Positions 34,727 through 45,948 are shown, numbered from the stretch's first letter. The stretch is 64,000 bases of DNA from Maricaulis sp. (GCA_017643585.1 JAEPND010000008.1:84331-148330); one strand, 5' to 3'. Numbers and translations are program-made. The notes: generated from the sequence alone by a model not told the origin.

Positions 34727-34748
34727 AACTTGATATATATCTTGTTAT
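34725..34748. promoter_or_regulatory. MarR-type operator palindrome
   Basis: A 24-base imperfect palindrome overlaps the marR start: half-sites ATAACTTGATAT and ATATCTTGTTAT match as inverted repeats except at two positions per half. The centre, GATATATATC, is perfectly symmetric. Position and form fit MarR autorepression. Confidence 0.65.
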
Positions 34749-34768
34749 GTTTATGCAATGAGCCAAGC

Positions 34769-36346
34769 CTAACCCAGCTCGATACAGCGGTCCGGCGCCA
34801 GTGCAGAAATGAAAGTCCTGTCGTGACTGGCGATCAGCAAGGCACCATCGAACCCCTGCAAAGCGGCCTCCAGCAATTCCACCGCCTCGATATCGAGGTG
34901 ATTGGTGGGCTCGTCGAGAATCAACAGGGATGGCATCGCAGAACCGGCGAACAAACAGGCCAGTCCGGCGCGCATACGCTCTCCGCCGCTCAAAACCCCG
35001 GCCGGTTTCAGCGCGGCGTCATTGCGAAAGGCATAACGCGCCAGGGCCGCGCGGACTTCATTGTCGGACAGCTCCGGGTTCAGACGCTGGCAATTCTCGC
35101 GCACGCTCTGGCGAGGGTCTAGAAACCCGACATGCTGATCGAGAATGGCGATGGGGACATGCCGCTGGACCCCGCCCGACGACGGCGCCAATCCTCCACT
35201 CGCTAGGTTCAGCAGGCTGCTCTTGCCCGCTCCGTTCGCGCCTTGGACGTGCACACGCTCGGGCCCGGTGATGTCCAGGCTCACCCCCTCGAACAGGACG
35301 CGCCCGCCCCGCTCCAGCGCGACATTATCGATTGTCAGCACATTCTGGCCCGCCGCCAGACCGCTGGGCGGGATGGCGATCTGAAGCGGGGTGATGACGT
35401 CCAGCTGCTCGCGCGCCTGTTTCAGCGTGTCCTCGGCCTGGCTGATCTGGCGCGCACTGGCGGCCACTGTCCGGCTGTCCGTGCCCTGCGCCCGCTCACG
35501 CTGGGCGTTCAGGATCAGCTTGCTCTGGGACCCGGACCGGCGTGCGGCACGCCCCTGCCCGTCCGATCGCGCCTTGCGTTCGGCCCTTTGCTGACCCGCG
35601 GATTTCGCCTGGCGCAACCCCGACTGCGCGGTCTCCACGGCCTCGGCCAGTCTTTCCCGACGCGCCTCGCGCTCGGCGACATAACTCGACCAGCCTCCGC
35701 CCGTGACCGTACAGCAAGCAGGGTTTAGCTCGACAATACAATCAACATGTTCGAGCAGGTCGCGGTCATGACTGGCCAGCACCAGACCGCCACGGCATTC
35801 ACGGACCAGCCGGAGGATCAGCGCTCGCCCCTCGGCGTCGAGATTATTGGTGGGCTCGTCCAGCAACAGCACGTCCGGCCGCGCCAGCATCAACCGGGCC
35901 AGCGCCAGGCGTGTGCGCTGCCCCCCGCTGCTGGCCTCCAGGGGACTGTCCAGGTCCCGCACGGGCAAGGCCAGCGCGTGCAGACAGGTTTCAACGCGGC
36001 TTTCCAGATCCCAGACGGCCAGCTCGATATCGTCTGCTTCGGGACGACCGCGCTCGATGCGTTTGAGGCGCTGCCAGTCTTCGCCGACGCCCAGACCGTC
36101 CGCCCAGCTCAGCCCCAGGACCTCCTGGTGCTGGTCAAGCAGACCCGTCTTGCCGATACGGCGCACAAATCCGCTCGCCGGACGCTGTCGGCCGGCGATT
36201 ACCTGCAACAAGGAGGATTTGCCACAACCATTGCGCCCCACCAGGCCTATGCGCTCATGGCCCAGGGTCAGGCTGAGACCGGAAAAAAGAGCCTTGGCGT
36301 CAGGCGTGGTCAGGGAAAGGGAATCGAGAGTAAGCAAGGCGGACAT
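34769..36346 (-). CDS. ABC-F family ATP-binding protein
   Basis: 525 residues from ATG 36346. Two ATPase domains without membrane segments: Walker A GRNGCGKSS and GANGAGKSS, signatures SSGGQRTRLALARLM and LSGGERMRAGLACL, Walker B VLLLDEPTNNLDAEG and LLILDEPTNHLDIEA. The linker (about 235-320) is Arg/Gln-rich and helical (the ABC-F interdomain arm). These proteins act at the ribosomal E site, some giving antibiotic resistance. It precedes marR, so resistance control by the MarR protein is plausible. Confidence 0.92.
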   Translation of the reverse strand: MSALLTLDSLSLTTPDAKALFSGLSLTLGHERIGLVGRNGCGKSSLLQVIAGRQRPASGFVRRIGKTGLLDQHQEVLGLSWADGLGVGEDWQRLKRIERGRPEADDIELAVWDLESRVETCLHALALPVRDLDSPLEASSGGQRTRLALARLMLARPDVLLLDEPTNNLDAEGRALILRLVRECRGGLVLASHDRDLLEHVDCIVELNPACCTVTGGGWSSYVAEREARRERLAEAVETAQSGLRQAKSAGQQRAERKARSDGQGRAARRSGSQSKLILNAQRERAQGTDSRTVAASARQISQAEDTLKQAREQLDVITPLQIAIPPSGLAAGQNVLTIDNVALERGGRVLFEGVSLDITGPERVHVQGANGAGKSSLLNLASGGLAPSSGGVQRHVPIAILDQHVGFLDPRQSVRENCQRLNPELSDNEVRAALARYAFRNDAALKPAGVLSGGERMRAGLACLFAGSAMPSLLILDEPTNHLDIEAVELLEAALQGFDGALLIASHDRTFISALAPDRCIELG

Positions 36347-36497
36347 GAAGGTTCTCGGCAACGGCTGCAATCGGACGGGTTTCGAACTGCAGGTGCTGCT
36401 TCATGTGCGCGTCTCCTTTACTCGCTGCGATGGCGCTTATCTAATCAAGGCACGCTAAAGTCAATCTTGACCCGCCTCTAAAAACAAGGACAGCCCT

Positions 36498-36977
36498 GTG
36501 AGCCAGATCTACGATTTCAATGCCCAGACCCTTTCCGGCGAAGACCGCGCCCTGGCCGATTTCAAGGGCCAGGTCATGCTGATCGTCAACACCGCCTCCA
36601 AGTGCGGCTTCACCCCGCAATATGAAGGCCTGGAAAAACTGCATGACGAGCTGGGCGAAAAAGGCCTCAGCGTGCTCGGCTTCCCCTGCAACCAGTTCGG
36701 CAAGCAGGAACCGGGCGATGCCGAGGAAATCGCCAATTTCTGCAAGCTGACCTACGACGTCAGCTTCCCCATGTTCGCCAAGATCGAGGTCAACGGCCCC
36801 AATACCGCACCGCTCTACGAGTATCTCAAGTCGGAGGCGAAAGGCCTGATGGGGTCAAAGTCGATCAAGTGGAACTTCACCAAATTCCTCGTCGATCGCG
36901 AGGGCAATGTCGTCAAGCGCTTTGGCCCGCAGGATACGCCGGAACAATTGCGCTCGGAGATCGAGGCTTTGCTTTAG
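36498..36977 (+). CDS. Glutathione peroxidase, Cys type
   Basis: 159 residues. VNTASKCGFTPQYEGLEKLH holds the peroxidatic Cys, FPCNQFGKQEPG the Gln motif, and KWNFTKFLVDREGNVV the Trp/Asn motif. It reduces hydroperoxides, probably with thioredoxin as the donor as in most bacterial members. A single gene with ACAAGGACAGCCCT ahead of a GTG start. Confidence 0.95.
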   Translation: MSQIYDFNAQTLSGEDRALADFKGQVMLIVNTASKCGFTPQYEGLEKLHDELGEKGLSVLGFPCNQFGKQEPGDAEEIANFCKLTYDVSFPMFAKIEVNGPNTAPLYEYLKSEAKGLMGSKSIKWNFTKFLVDREGNVVKRFGPQDTPEQLRSEIEALL

Positions 36978-36981
36978 AGCG

Positions 36982-37120
36982 CCTTCGGCGCGCACCCACT
37001 CCGTCTTGCGGCTGCGCCGCAATCCACCTCGCCTATCAAGGGCGAGGTGGGGAACCAGTCGCCTCTCCTTTCCCTTGATGGGAAAGAGCCTGCCCCGGAT
37101 TTGATCCGGGGTGGGCCGGT
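36982..37120. repeat. Cluster of intergenic inverted repeats
   Basis: Three hairpins follow gpx in a row: CCACCTCGCC/GGGCGAGGTGG (37024-37050), CTTTCCC/GGGAAAG (37068-37086) and CCCCGGAT/ATCCGGGG (37093-37111). There is no T-run. This is the look of a dispersed extragenic palindromic element rather than a simple terminator. Confidence 0.5.
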
Positions 37121-37227
37121 GCGCAGCAGCGGATCGGAAAGGGTGCGCGGCGAACCCGCAATAGAAATTTTCGGCACTGGTAGTGACACTCGAATAAGCG
37201 GCGGAATCTGCGCCGCAAGCTGCATCA

Positions 37228-37800
37228 TCAATGAGCTGAATGATCACGACGAAACTTGCTCCGTTCCGCCAACACTGTTTTGCGATAAACAGCATCCGTT
37301 TTCCAACGCCTCGAGTACCGCACGATTTGCCATCTCACGCCATCGGCGATCCAGCTGTCTTCGGGATCGTAATGTGGAAACCGATCGACCGGATAACGGC
37401 GCCCCAATGCCTCAAGGCGGGCCCAAACATAGGTTGAGGTCAGGGGGTCGCTTTTTTCTGCGAGTATGAAGGAAGGCTTTCCGATCGCCGTTAATCCCGA
37501 TGATTGGCTAAAAGCCTTGGTGTGTCTTGAGCGATCATTGGGCGGCAATGATGAGATAGCCTCTTCGAGGCCACTCCACCATCTGACCGCGATAACCGAA
37601 ATCAGTTTAGAGCGAACAAGATCAACATCGCTGCTCGCCCACAGAATCAGACGAGCGAGACGCGAGACTGAAACGTCGCGCGAAGCCTCCAGGGCAGCAT
37701 CGAGAAGGTCGGACGCCTGCCAATGCGTCAATTCCAACCTGTAAGTTGCCCAGTCAGGCCGGTCCAGAACAGCAAGTCTATCCTGCTGATTTTTCGTCAT
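37228..37800 (-). CDS. Hypothetical protein
   Basis: 190 residues, not recognised. It is Trp- and Arg-rich with a helical N-terminal half (WQASDLLDAALEASRDVSVS, RLARLILWASSDVDLVRSKL) and a C-terminus containing PHYDPEDSWIADGVRWQIVR. No signal peptide or membrane segment. Codon use is less GC-biased than neighbouring guaA. It follows guaA on the same strand reversed in order (guaA ends 15 bases before it begins to the right), so it may be co-transcribed after guaA. Confidence 0.6.
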   Translation of the reverse strand: MTKNQQDRLAVLDRPDWATYRLELTHWQASDLLDAALEASRDVSVSRLARLILWASSDVDLVRSKLISVIAVRWWSGLEEAISSLPPNDRSRHTKAFSQSSGLTAIGKPSFILAEKSDPLTSTYVWARLEALGRRYPVDRFPHYDPEDSWIADGVRWQIVRYSRRWKTDAVYRKTVLAERSKFRRDHSAH

Positions 37801-37815
37801 ATTAACTAGCGAGCA

Positions 37816-39378
37816 TCACTCCCACTCAATCGTACCCGGCGGCTTGGACGTGACGTCATAGACGACCCGGTTGACGCCGCGGACCTCGTTGATGATGCGG
37901 GTTGCGGTGCGGGACAGGAAGTCGTGTTCGAACGGATAGTAATCCGCCGTCATGCCGTCGACAGAGGTCACCGCGCGCAGGGCGAGAACGTGGTCATAGG
38001 TGCGTTCATCACCCATCACACCCACGGTACGCACCGGCAACAGGACCGCGAAGGCCTGCCAGATCTCGTCGTAAAGACCGGCCTTCTTGATCTCGTCGAT
38101 ATAGATGGCGTCGGCCTTGCGCAGAATATCGGCCTTTTCCTTGGTGATCTCACCGGGAATACGAATGGCCAGCCCCGGTCCCGGGAAGGGATGACGGCCC
38201 ACAAAGGCTTCCGGCAGACCCAGCTCGCGACCCAGGGCACGAACCTCGTCCTTGAACAGCTCGCGCAGCGGCTCGACCAGATCCATTTTCATGCGCGCCG
38301 GCAGACCGCCGACATTGTGGTGGGACTTGATGGTGACAGACGGGCCGCCATCAAAGCTGACACTCTCGATGACGTCCGGATACAGCGTGCCCTGGGCGAG
38401 GAAATCCGCCCCACCGGCTTCTTTCGCCTTGGCGTCAAAAACATCGATGAACAGCTTGCCAATCGTCTTGCGCTTGACTTCCGGGTCGTCCACGCCGGCC
38501 AGGGCGTCGAGGAAGAGCGCCTCCTCGTCGGCATGGATCAGCGGGATGTTGTAGTGCTCCTTGAACAGGGAGACGACCTGGTCGGCTTCGCCCTGGCGCA
38601 TCAGGCCCGTGTCCACGAATACACAGGTCAGCTGATCACCGATGGCTTCGTGCAGCAGCACGGCCACGACCGAGCTGTCGACACCGCCGGACAGGCCACA
38701 GATCACACGCTTGTCACCGACCTGGGCGCGGACCTTGGCGATGGCTTCATCCTTGAAGCTGGCCATGGACCAGTCGCCGGCAAAGCCGGAGATCTTGTGG
38801 GTGAAGTTCTTGAGCAGTTCGGCACCGCGCGGCGTGTGCACGACTTCCGGGTGGAATTGCACGCCATAGAATCTGCGCGCCTCGTCAGCGATCGCCGCAT
38901 AGGGCGCATTGCCGGAGGTGGCGATGACTTCAAATCCGTCGGGAATGGCCGAGACACGGTCACCATGGCTCATCCAGACCCGTTCCTCGTGACCGACGCC
39001 GCCGAGCCCCTCAAACAGCGGGCTCTCCGCCTTGATGGTGATATCGGCCCGGCCGAACTCGCGTTCGTCGGAGGCTTCAACTGCGCCGCCCAGCTGGGCG
39101 CACATGGTCTGCTCGCCGTAACAAATGCCCAGCACCGGCAGACCGCGTGTGAACACGCTCTCGTCTGCGCGCGGGGAATTGTCCCAGTGTGTGGAATGCG
39201 GAGACCCGGACAGGATGATCGCCTTGGGATCATAACTGTCGATGAAAGCCGCATCAGCGCGATTATAGGGATGGACTTCGCAGTAGACGCCGCTCTCGCG
39301 GACACGTCGGGCGATCAGCTGGGTGACCTGGCTGCCGAAGTCGATGATGAGAAGTTTTTCGTGGGTTTCAGTCGTCAT
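37816..39378 (-). CDS. guaA: GMP synthase (glutamine-hydrolysing)
   Basis: 520 residues from ATG 39378 ([20 protein letters not shown]). The class I glutaminase domain (about 8-200) has [15 protein letters not shown] with the catalytic Cys and [11 protein letters not shown] with His/Glu. The ATP-pyrophosphatase domain has the P-loop [17 protein letters not shown], and the C-terminal dimerisation domain ends GTIEWE. It converts XMP to GMP. guaB lies 4.4 kb away, not in the same operon. Confidence 0.97.
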   Translation of the reverse strand: MTTETHEKLLIIDFGSQVTQLIARRVRESGVYCEVHPYNRADAAFIDSYDPKAIILSGSPHSTHWDNSPRADESVFTRGLPVLGICYGEQTMCAQLGGAVEASDEREFGRADITIKAESPLFEGLGGVGHEERVWMSHGDRVSAIPDGFEVIATSGNAPYAAIADEARRFYGVQFHPEVVHTPRGAELLKNFTHKISGFAGDWSMASFKDEAIAKVRAQVGDKRVICGLSGGVDSSVVAVLLHEAIGDQLTCVFVDTGLMRQGEADQVVSLFKEHYNIPLIHADEEALFLDALAGVDDPEVKRKTIGKLFIDVFDAKAKEAGGADFLAQGTLYPDVIESVSFDGGPSVTIKSHHNVGGLPARMKMDLVEPLRELFKDEVRALGRELGLPEAFVGRHPFPGPGLAIRIPGEITKEKADILRKADAIYIDEIKKAGLYDEIWQAFAVLLPVRTVGVMGDERTYDHVLALRAVTSVDGMTADYYPFEHDFLSRTATRIINEVRGVNRVVYDVTSKPPGTIEWE

Positions 39379-39501
39379 GGCGAGCCGATAGCGCGAGTCA
39401 GATCGAATTTCCAGTAGGGAATCGCCGCATATCGACATGGCAGATTTGCCGAGATGCTCTAAATTGCGGATCGCAAAGTGAACTTGCCGTTGGAGACTTA
39501 C

Positions 39502-40101
39502 ATGCGCGCTCTCATTCCTGCCCTTGCCGGCCTGTCTGTCCTTGCGGCCTGTTCGCAGTCACAGACGCCGGATATCCCGGGCGACTGGACCGTGGTCGAA
39601 GCGGAGTCGATGCTGACTTTTGACAGCGTCAAGAACGGCGATATCGACGAAACGCACGAAATCTCCGGCATTACCGGCTTCTCAGACGCCTACGGCACGA
39701 TCCGCATCGAACTCGCCATGGACAGCGTGGAAAGCTATATCGACATCCGCAATGAGCGCATGCGCGAGCACCTCTTCCAGACGACCGAACACCCGATCGC
39801 TGTTGTCAGCGCAGCCTATGACCTGGCAGCTCTGGAGGATCTGGAGATCGGCGCATCGCGCGGTATCGAGCTGCCCTTCAGCCTGAGCCTGCGCGGTGTT
39901 CCGCTCGACCTCGTCGCCCAGGTCTGGGTCACGCGCCTGGAGGCCGACCGCGTTCGGGTCGAGAGCGCAGAGCCTGTCCAGGTGCACGCCCTGGCGCTGG
40001 AGCTGATGGACGGCATCGACACACTGCAGGAACTGGCCGGGCTGGACAGTATTGCGCGGCAGGTCCCCGTCAGCTTCGTGATTGAATTCGCCCGCAACTG
40101 A
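39502..40101 (+). CDS. YceI-family lipoprotein
   Basis: 199 residues from ATG 39502, with GGAGAC upstream. A lipoprotein signal peptide ends LSVLAAC, giving a lipidated Cys. The YceI-like lipocalin domain follows (about 30-195): [60 protein letters not shown]. YceI proteins bind isoprenoid-like lipids; the ligand here is unknown. Confidence 0.88.
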   Translation: MRALIPALAGLSVLAACSQSQTPDIPGDWTVVEAESMLTFDSVKNGDIDETHEISGITGFSDAYGTIRIELAMDSVESYIDIRNERMREHLFQTTEHPIAVVSAAYDLAALEDLEIGASRGIELPFSLSLRGVPLDLVAQVWVTRLEADRVRVESAEPVQVHALALELMDGIDTLQELAGLDSIARQVPVSFVIEFARN

Positions 40102-40162
40102 CCAGCCTTGCCCTGCGCGTCGAAGCGCGCGAGACATATCGGGCAGGAAAATAGGTAAGCGT

Positions 40163-41188
40163 GTGAAATCCATAATCGAACTTCAGGTCTTGCGAGGCCT
40201 TGCCGTGCTGATGGTCGTGTTCGGACACGTGCATCAGGCCCAGGAACGCTTCATGGGCCCGGCCCTGTTGGGCGACATGGCCTATATCGGCTTTGCCGGT
40301 GTGGATGTGTTTTTCGTCATCTCCGGCTTCATCATCCACCACCTCTATCGGCAGGCGGATGGCCCGGATGCAGGTTATTTCCTCAAGCGGATCAATCGGA
40401 TCTATCCGCTCTACTGGGTCTATACGCTGGCCGCGCTGGGCGGATACATGGTGCTGGGCGATGCGCTCAACCGGGATGGCGACACCGTCAACTGGCTCAA
40501 TTCAGTCACGCTCTTCCCCACCGGCAACCTGCCCATGCTTTCGGTTGGCTGGACCCTGACTCACGAGCTCTATTTCTACGCCGTCTACGGACTGGTGTTA
40601 TTCCTGCCAGGGCGATTGCGCCTGCCTGCACTCGCGGCCTGGGGCGCGCTGACTCTGGTCTTCCTTTTTCTGGGACGGTCCGGCTGGCCGGCCTGGGCGG
40701 CGCTGATGCTCAGCCCGTTCAACCTTCTCTTCCTCGCCGGGATCGCGCTGGCTGAAGGTTTCAAATGGGCCGAAAGGCTGAAATGGATCGCACTGGGCAT
40801 GACCCTGGCAGGCTTGGCGCTGGGCGCCTGGTTCACAGGCACGTTCGGACTGCAGGGTTTTGCCCAGGTGGGCGTGCGCGTCACCGTCTTCGCACCCCTT
40901 TCTGTGGGCATCGTCTGGGCGCTGCTGGCTTTCAAACCCCGCTTGCCCGCGATTGCAGCCCGGCTGGGTGACTGGTCCTATTCAACCTATCTCAGCCACA
41001 TCCTCGTACTTGGGGTGCTGGCAAGGCTGGCGGCCCCGGTGCTGACCAGCCTGCCCCTCACGGGTGTGCTGGCTTATGTGCTGCTGATCGCCGCTGCTCT
41101 GGTCTATGGCGCCGTCAGCTTCTACCTGATCGAGAAACCGCTCTTGAAGCTCGGCCGAGGCGTGATTGGCAAGCTGACCGGACGTTAG
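40163..41188 (+). CDS. Acyltransferase family 3 membrane protein
   Basis: 341 residues from GTG 40163. About ten membrane segments. ELQVLRGLAVLMVVFGHVHQ carries the family's Arg and catalytic His, and YIGFAGVDVFFVISGFIIHH and FLKRINRIYPLYW are the following signatures. It transfers acyl groups to sugars of LPS or other surface glycans. Its TAG interlocks with the TAA of rsmB (TTAG, 41185-41188). Confidence 0.92.
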   Translation: MKSIIELQVLRGLAVLMVVFGHVHQAQERFMGPALLGDMAYIGFAGVDVFFVISGFIIHHLYRQADGPDAGYFLKRINRIYPLYWVYTLAALGGYMVLGDALNRDGDTVNWLNSVTLFPTGNLPMLSVGWTLTHELYFYAVYGLVLFLPGRLRLPALAAWGALTLVFLFLGRSGWPAWAALMLSPFNLLFLAGIALAEGFKWAERLKWIALGMTLAGLALGAWFTGTFGLQGFAQVGVRVTVFAPLSVGIVWALLAFKPRLPAIAARLGDWSYSTYLSHILVLGVLARLAAPVLTSLPLTGVLAYVLLIAAALVYGAVSFYLIEKPLLKLGRGVIGKLTGR

Positions 41189-42498
41189 GTCTCGCGCTCA
41201 AGCACACAGATGTAGAACCCGTCGGTATCCGTCCGACCGGGCGACAGCTGAAGCGCGCCGAGATCGGTCTCGCACGCTTTCAGCGTGTCTGCTGCGTAAG
41301 CGGCAAGCCCGCCCGAGGACTGGATCACCTCCAGCGCGGAGACCGGTTTGAACGGAGCACCGGTGTCCAGAAAGGCCTGGACCCGGTCACCGTTTTCCTC
41401 CGGCAACACGGAACAGGTCACATAGACCAGACGACCGCCGGGCTTCACGTAACGCTGGGCCTTGTTGAGGACGGTGTCCTGTTCGCTCATGCGGCGTTCC
41501 AGGGCGGTGGATTTGAGGCGCCATTTGGCATCCGGGCGACGACGCCAGGTGCCGGTTCCAGTGCAAGGCGCATCGCAGAACACCACATCCATTGCATCAA
41601 CAAACGGCTCCAACACCTCGTTTTCCTTGCCATCATGGACCTGGACATTTCGTGTTCCAGCGCGCTTGAGGCGCGGCCAGATGGCACGCAGTCGGCGCCA
41701 GTCCAGATCCCAGGCATGCACTTGACCGGTATTGTTGAGCAGCGCGGACAGCGCCAGCGTCTTGCCGCCGGCGCCTGCACAGTAATCGAGGATGTTCATG
41801 CCTTCTTTGGGCGCCGCCGCAAGTGCGGCGACCTGCGAACCCAGGTCCTGAACCTCGACCCAGCCCTTGCCATAGGCGGGGATGCTTTCAGCCGCCGCGG
41901 ACTTGGCGCGCGGGTCGCGCAGCGGGATCCGCATGCCAAGACGGGTCAGCGGCGATTCGGAAACTGCTTTAATTTTGCTCGACACCTCTTTGAAAGCACG
42001 CTCAAAATTGGTCTTGACTTCATTCACCCTCAAATCGACCGGAGCGCGCGCAGACAGGAGGCGTCCCTCCTCTGCGGCCGCCTCGCCGAAAGCGCGGACC
42101 AGGCTCTCTTCCAGCCACTCGGGAAAGTCTCCGCGCACGAACATGGGCGCATCGGAAATGTCGCGCACCAGCCCTTCCCGTTCGGCTTCGCTCAGCTTTT
42201 CCGGCGCGTGCTCATCGCCGTCGAAAATCTCGTCCAGCTCATCCGCGCTCATGCCCCAGACACGCCCCGCCGTTCCCAGCGCCAACGCGCGCGCGCTGTC
42301 GTCCTGCATGGCATGGGAGACTGAAAGCTTGTGGCGCAGTGCATCGAGCACCAGCCCGCCAATCCAGGCGCGGTCGCCGGAGCCGGCAAAACGGTGCGCC
42401 TTGCCCCAGTCCCGTACGGCGTCCTTGACCGGCTGGTGCCGGGTCTGAAGCGTGTCCAGGATCTCAATCGCTGCAGCGATGCGTCCACCGTCTCTCAT
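41185..42498 (-). CDS. RsmB/NOP family rRNA cytosine-C5 methyltransferase
   Basis: 437 residues. An N-terminal RNA-binding region is followed by a SAM domain: ILDYCAGAGGKTLALSALL, a VHAWDLDWRRLRAIWPRLK segment, and the PC motif VVFCDAPCTGTGTWRRRPDA, with YVTCSVLPEENGDRV holding the catalytic Cys. It likely modifies 16S rRNA. Its ATG overlaps the preceding immunity-like gene's stop (ATGA). Confidence 0.93.
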   Translation of the reverse strand: MRDGGRIAAAIEILDTLQTRHQPVKDAVRDWGKAHRFAGSGDRAWIGGLVLDALRHKLSVSHAMQDDSARALALGTAGRVWGMSADELDEIFDGDEHAPEKLSEAEREGLVRDISDAPMFVRGDFPEWLEESLVRAFGEAAAEEGRLLSARAPVDLRVNEVKTNFERAFKEVSSKIKAVSESPLTRLGMRIPLRDPRAKSAAAESIPAYGKGWVEVQDLGSQVAALAAAPKEGMNILDYCAGAGGKTLALSALLNNTGQVHAWDLDWRRLRAIWPRLKRAGTRNVQVHDGKENEVLEPFVDAMDVVFCDAPCTGTGTWRRRPDAKWRLKSTALERRMSEQDTVLNKAQRYVKPGGRLVYVTCSVLPEENGDRVQAFLDTGAPFKPVSALEVIQSSGGLAAYAADTLKACETDLGALQLSPGRTDTDGFYICVLERET

Positions 42499-42929
42499 GG
42501 CTTCAATCTCTTTCGTATCTGAAGGAAATTCATTTGAATTTCCTTGTTCGCCTCGGACGCTATGTTGGCTTCGACAGCTCGTAAAAACCGCACTGCCAAT
42601 TCGCCATTGTCAGCCCAGAATGAACCAATTTCTTCCCGCCCCATCACAGCAACCAGGTCACCGTCATACATGCTCGCGCAAACACGTGGATGGCGGTCCA
42701 ACACATCGAGAGCAATCGGCACAAGATGCGCGAGCCCAATGGTCTGACCGATCAATAATCGGACCTGTTCCAAGCCCAGTTCCGACAACGGAAGCTTCCG
42801 ATAATCGTAAACTCGCTGCACAAGCGGTGACGGAAAATCGGTAGCAAGCCAGACATCCCCCTCCATCTCCTCGATGGACTGGGAAGGCAATTCATAACTC
42901 TCAGGCAGCAACTCGGCGAGTTTCACATT
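42495..42929 (-). CDS. CdiI-like immunity protein, orphan
   Basis: About 144 residues from GTG 42929 (VKLAELLPESYELPSQSIEE); the frame is open to an ATG at 42980, which would overlap the upstream gene. The pattern LEEMEGDVW-x-PSPLVQRVYDYRKLPLSEL followed by LGLEQVRLLIGQTIGLAHLV matches, from memory, the contact-dependent-inhibition immunity family CdiI_3. No CdiA-type toxin or other toxin gene is in the window. It lies between rsmB and a DUF3088 gene, coupled to rsmB. Confidence 0.7.
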   Translation of the reverse strand, partial: NVKLAELLPESYELPSQSIEEMEGDVWLATDFPSPLVQRVYDYRKLPLSELGLEQVRLLIGQTIGLAHLVPIALDVLDRHPRVCASMYDGDLVAVMGREEIGSFWADNGELAVRFLRAVEANIASEANKEIQMNFLQIRKRLKP

Positions 42930-42934
42930 ATCGC

Positions 42935-43306
42935 TCACGCTGGTCTTGAACCGCCATGGCTGGCGGCCAGTTGCCGGCAAATGGTTTTCGGGTCCGTCAT
43001 GATGCGCCGACCATTCACCTCCGCCTCGACCTCCTGGTGGGCCTTCGTATCAGCGGCCAGGATCAGGGTCGGTGCATTCTGGTTCTCTTCGTCCAGCAGA
43101 TCGATGACAGGCTGGCGCGGGCGCGGATAATCCACACGAATGATCGTCACCGCGTCCGCCCAATGCGGGTTGAGCAACATCGCCCCTTCAACCAGGCAGG
43201 CGTCGGGACACAGGCGCTCTTCACCCGTCTCCTCATTGACCCAGCTGCCGGTCAGCAGGATCAGGATGTCCTTGCCGGTATCGATCGGCGGTTGCTCTTG
43301 CATCAT
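42935..43306 (-). CDS. DUF3088 family protein
   Basis: 123 residues from ATG 43306, which overlaps the MAPEG gene's stop. The start of the long open frame further upstream is a shadow of that gene. Content: LILLTGSWVNEETGEERLCP, DACLVEGAMLLNPHWADAVT, VDYPRPRQPVIDLLDEENQN, TLILAADTKAHQEVEAEVNG. The pattern, with two cysteines in a thioredoxin-like setting, matches DUF3088 as I recall it; function unknown. Confidence 0.75.
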   Translation of the reverse strand: MMQEQPPIDTGKDILILLTGSWVNEETGEERLCPDACLVEGAMLLNPHWADAVTIIRVDYPRPRQPVIDLLDEENQNAPTLILAADTKAHQEVEAEVNGRRIMTDPKTICRQLAASHGGSRPA

Positions 43307-43719
43307 TGGCTGAAGACCTCCAGGGCAATTACGATCCACATGGCCGCCATCGCGACAAGCCCCAGAGCGAAACTGGTGAAACGCGAGAGGATGTGGTTGA
43401 CGCTGATATAGATGGTGGCGTGCACCAGGCGCGTCACGACGAAGAACCAGGCCAGCGGCACCAGTAGCGGCGCGTCGAGCTCGAGGATGAGCGCCGTCGC
43501 GATTGCGCCCCAGAACAGGATGGGCGTTTCCCACTGGTTCTGGGCGACGTTGGAGACCCGCTGGATCTTTTCCGGCCAGTTGCGTTCGCCCAGCTTGAGC
43601 TGGCGGCCGCGAACCGCACCCGATGACATGGCCTTGAAGCGCATCGCGCCCATCATGCCGATGATCACGAAACAAAAGGCCACATAGACAAAGACTGGTG
43701 TCAGAAGCGCAGTAGACAT
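43303..43719 (-). CDS. MAPEG family membrane protein
   Basis: 138 residues with four hydrophobic segments. QRVSNVAQNQWETPILFWGA and RLVHATIYISVNHILSRF are the MAPEG core motifs (the family is named for eicosanoid and glutathione metabolism). Bacterial members are mostly uncharacterised. It begins an ATGA-coupled run: MAPEG, DUF3088, then immunity-like gene and rsmB. Confidence 0.85.
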   Translation of the reverse strand: MSTALLTPVFVYVAFCFVIIGMMGAMRFKAMSSGAVRGRQLKLGERNWPEKIQRVSNVAQNQWETPILFWGAIATALILELDAPLLVPLAWFFVVTRLVHATIYISVNHILSRFTSFALGLVAMAAMWIVIALEVFSQ

Positions 43720-43822
43720 CGCATTACCCTTGAAACTGTTGGTGAGTACGCGAACGCTAGTTCAGAGCCGACACGGCCCCCAGATACATTTCCGTCTGGA
43801 GGCCATGCAGGAAGGAGCAGTG

Positions 43823-45382
<1,560 letters not shown>

Positions 45383-45471
45383 TCAATCAAGCCTGGTGCC
45401 TCAAACAAAAATTGCGACAAAGGTTCATCGCACGTATTCTGTAACCACCCTATCCAACCGGGAGTTTGAAT

Positions 45472-45948
45472 GTGTTGATCAGCTCGACCTATCTTTTGGC
45501 TTTGGCCGTGCTTCAATCTGAGGCGCAGGAATTCCAGACCCGGCACTGGTTGTGTCCTGGCGAGGAATATGCTCGCGATGCGATCGAGACCGGAGATGCA
45601 GCCTCCTGGCCGAACTACTCTGAAGGACCCGGGATGCGCGTCCAACGCCAACACCCACAAACCGGCTTGTGGGCCCAGGCCAAATACATCGCCTGGTCGG
45701 ATCAACAGATCGGCATCTGCCAATACTACAACTCCGTCGGTCACGTCGCGACCATGCTGGTGCCCGTGGAGGGGCGCGGCCTTCCCGGGGAGGACTTCCA
45801 GTGGCGCATGGAATGGTCGGAAACCGATCCTGACAGTGATCGGGAGGGCCGGGAAATGCTGGAAACATGCGTGGAGAACCGAGACGGAAGTCAGTGGCCC
45901 GGCGTCGGATGCGCATTTGTCATCAGGGTCAATCCGAATGAGGACTAA
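45472..45948 (+). CDS. Exported hypothetical protein
   Basis: 158 residues from GTG 45472 (or two codons more from a TTG). Signal segment LISSTYLLALAVLQSEAQ. The mature part is Trp- and Gln-rich (RHWLCPGEEYARDAIETGDA, MRVQRQHPQTGLWAQAKYIA) with four cysteines (C29, about C80, C133, C146), so two disulfides are possible. No family recognised. Confidence 0.6.
   Translation: MLISSTYLLALAVLQSEAQEFQTRHWLCPGEEYARDAIETGDAASWPNYSEGPGMRVQRQHPQTGLWAQAKYIAWSDQQIGICQYYNSVGHVATMLVPVEGRGLPGEDFQWRMEWSETDPDSDREGREMLETCVENRDGSQWPGVGCAFVIRVNPNED

Noticed and set aside
37924-39417. 497-codon plus-strand frame opposite guaA
   Set aside because: A shadow of a firmly identified gene, with no family features of its own.
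43307-43675. Long N-terminal extension of the DUF3088 gene
   Set aside because: It reads through the MAPEG gene in another frame; the ATGA overlap at 43303-43306 gives a natural start.
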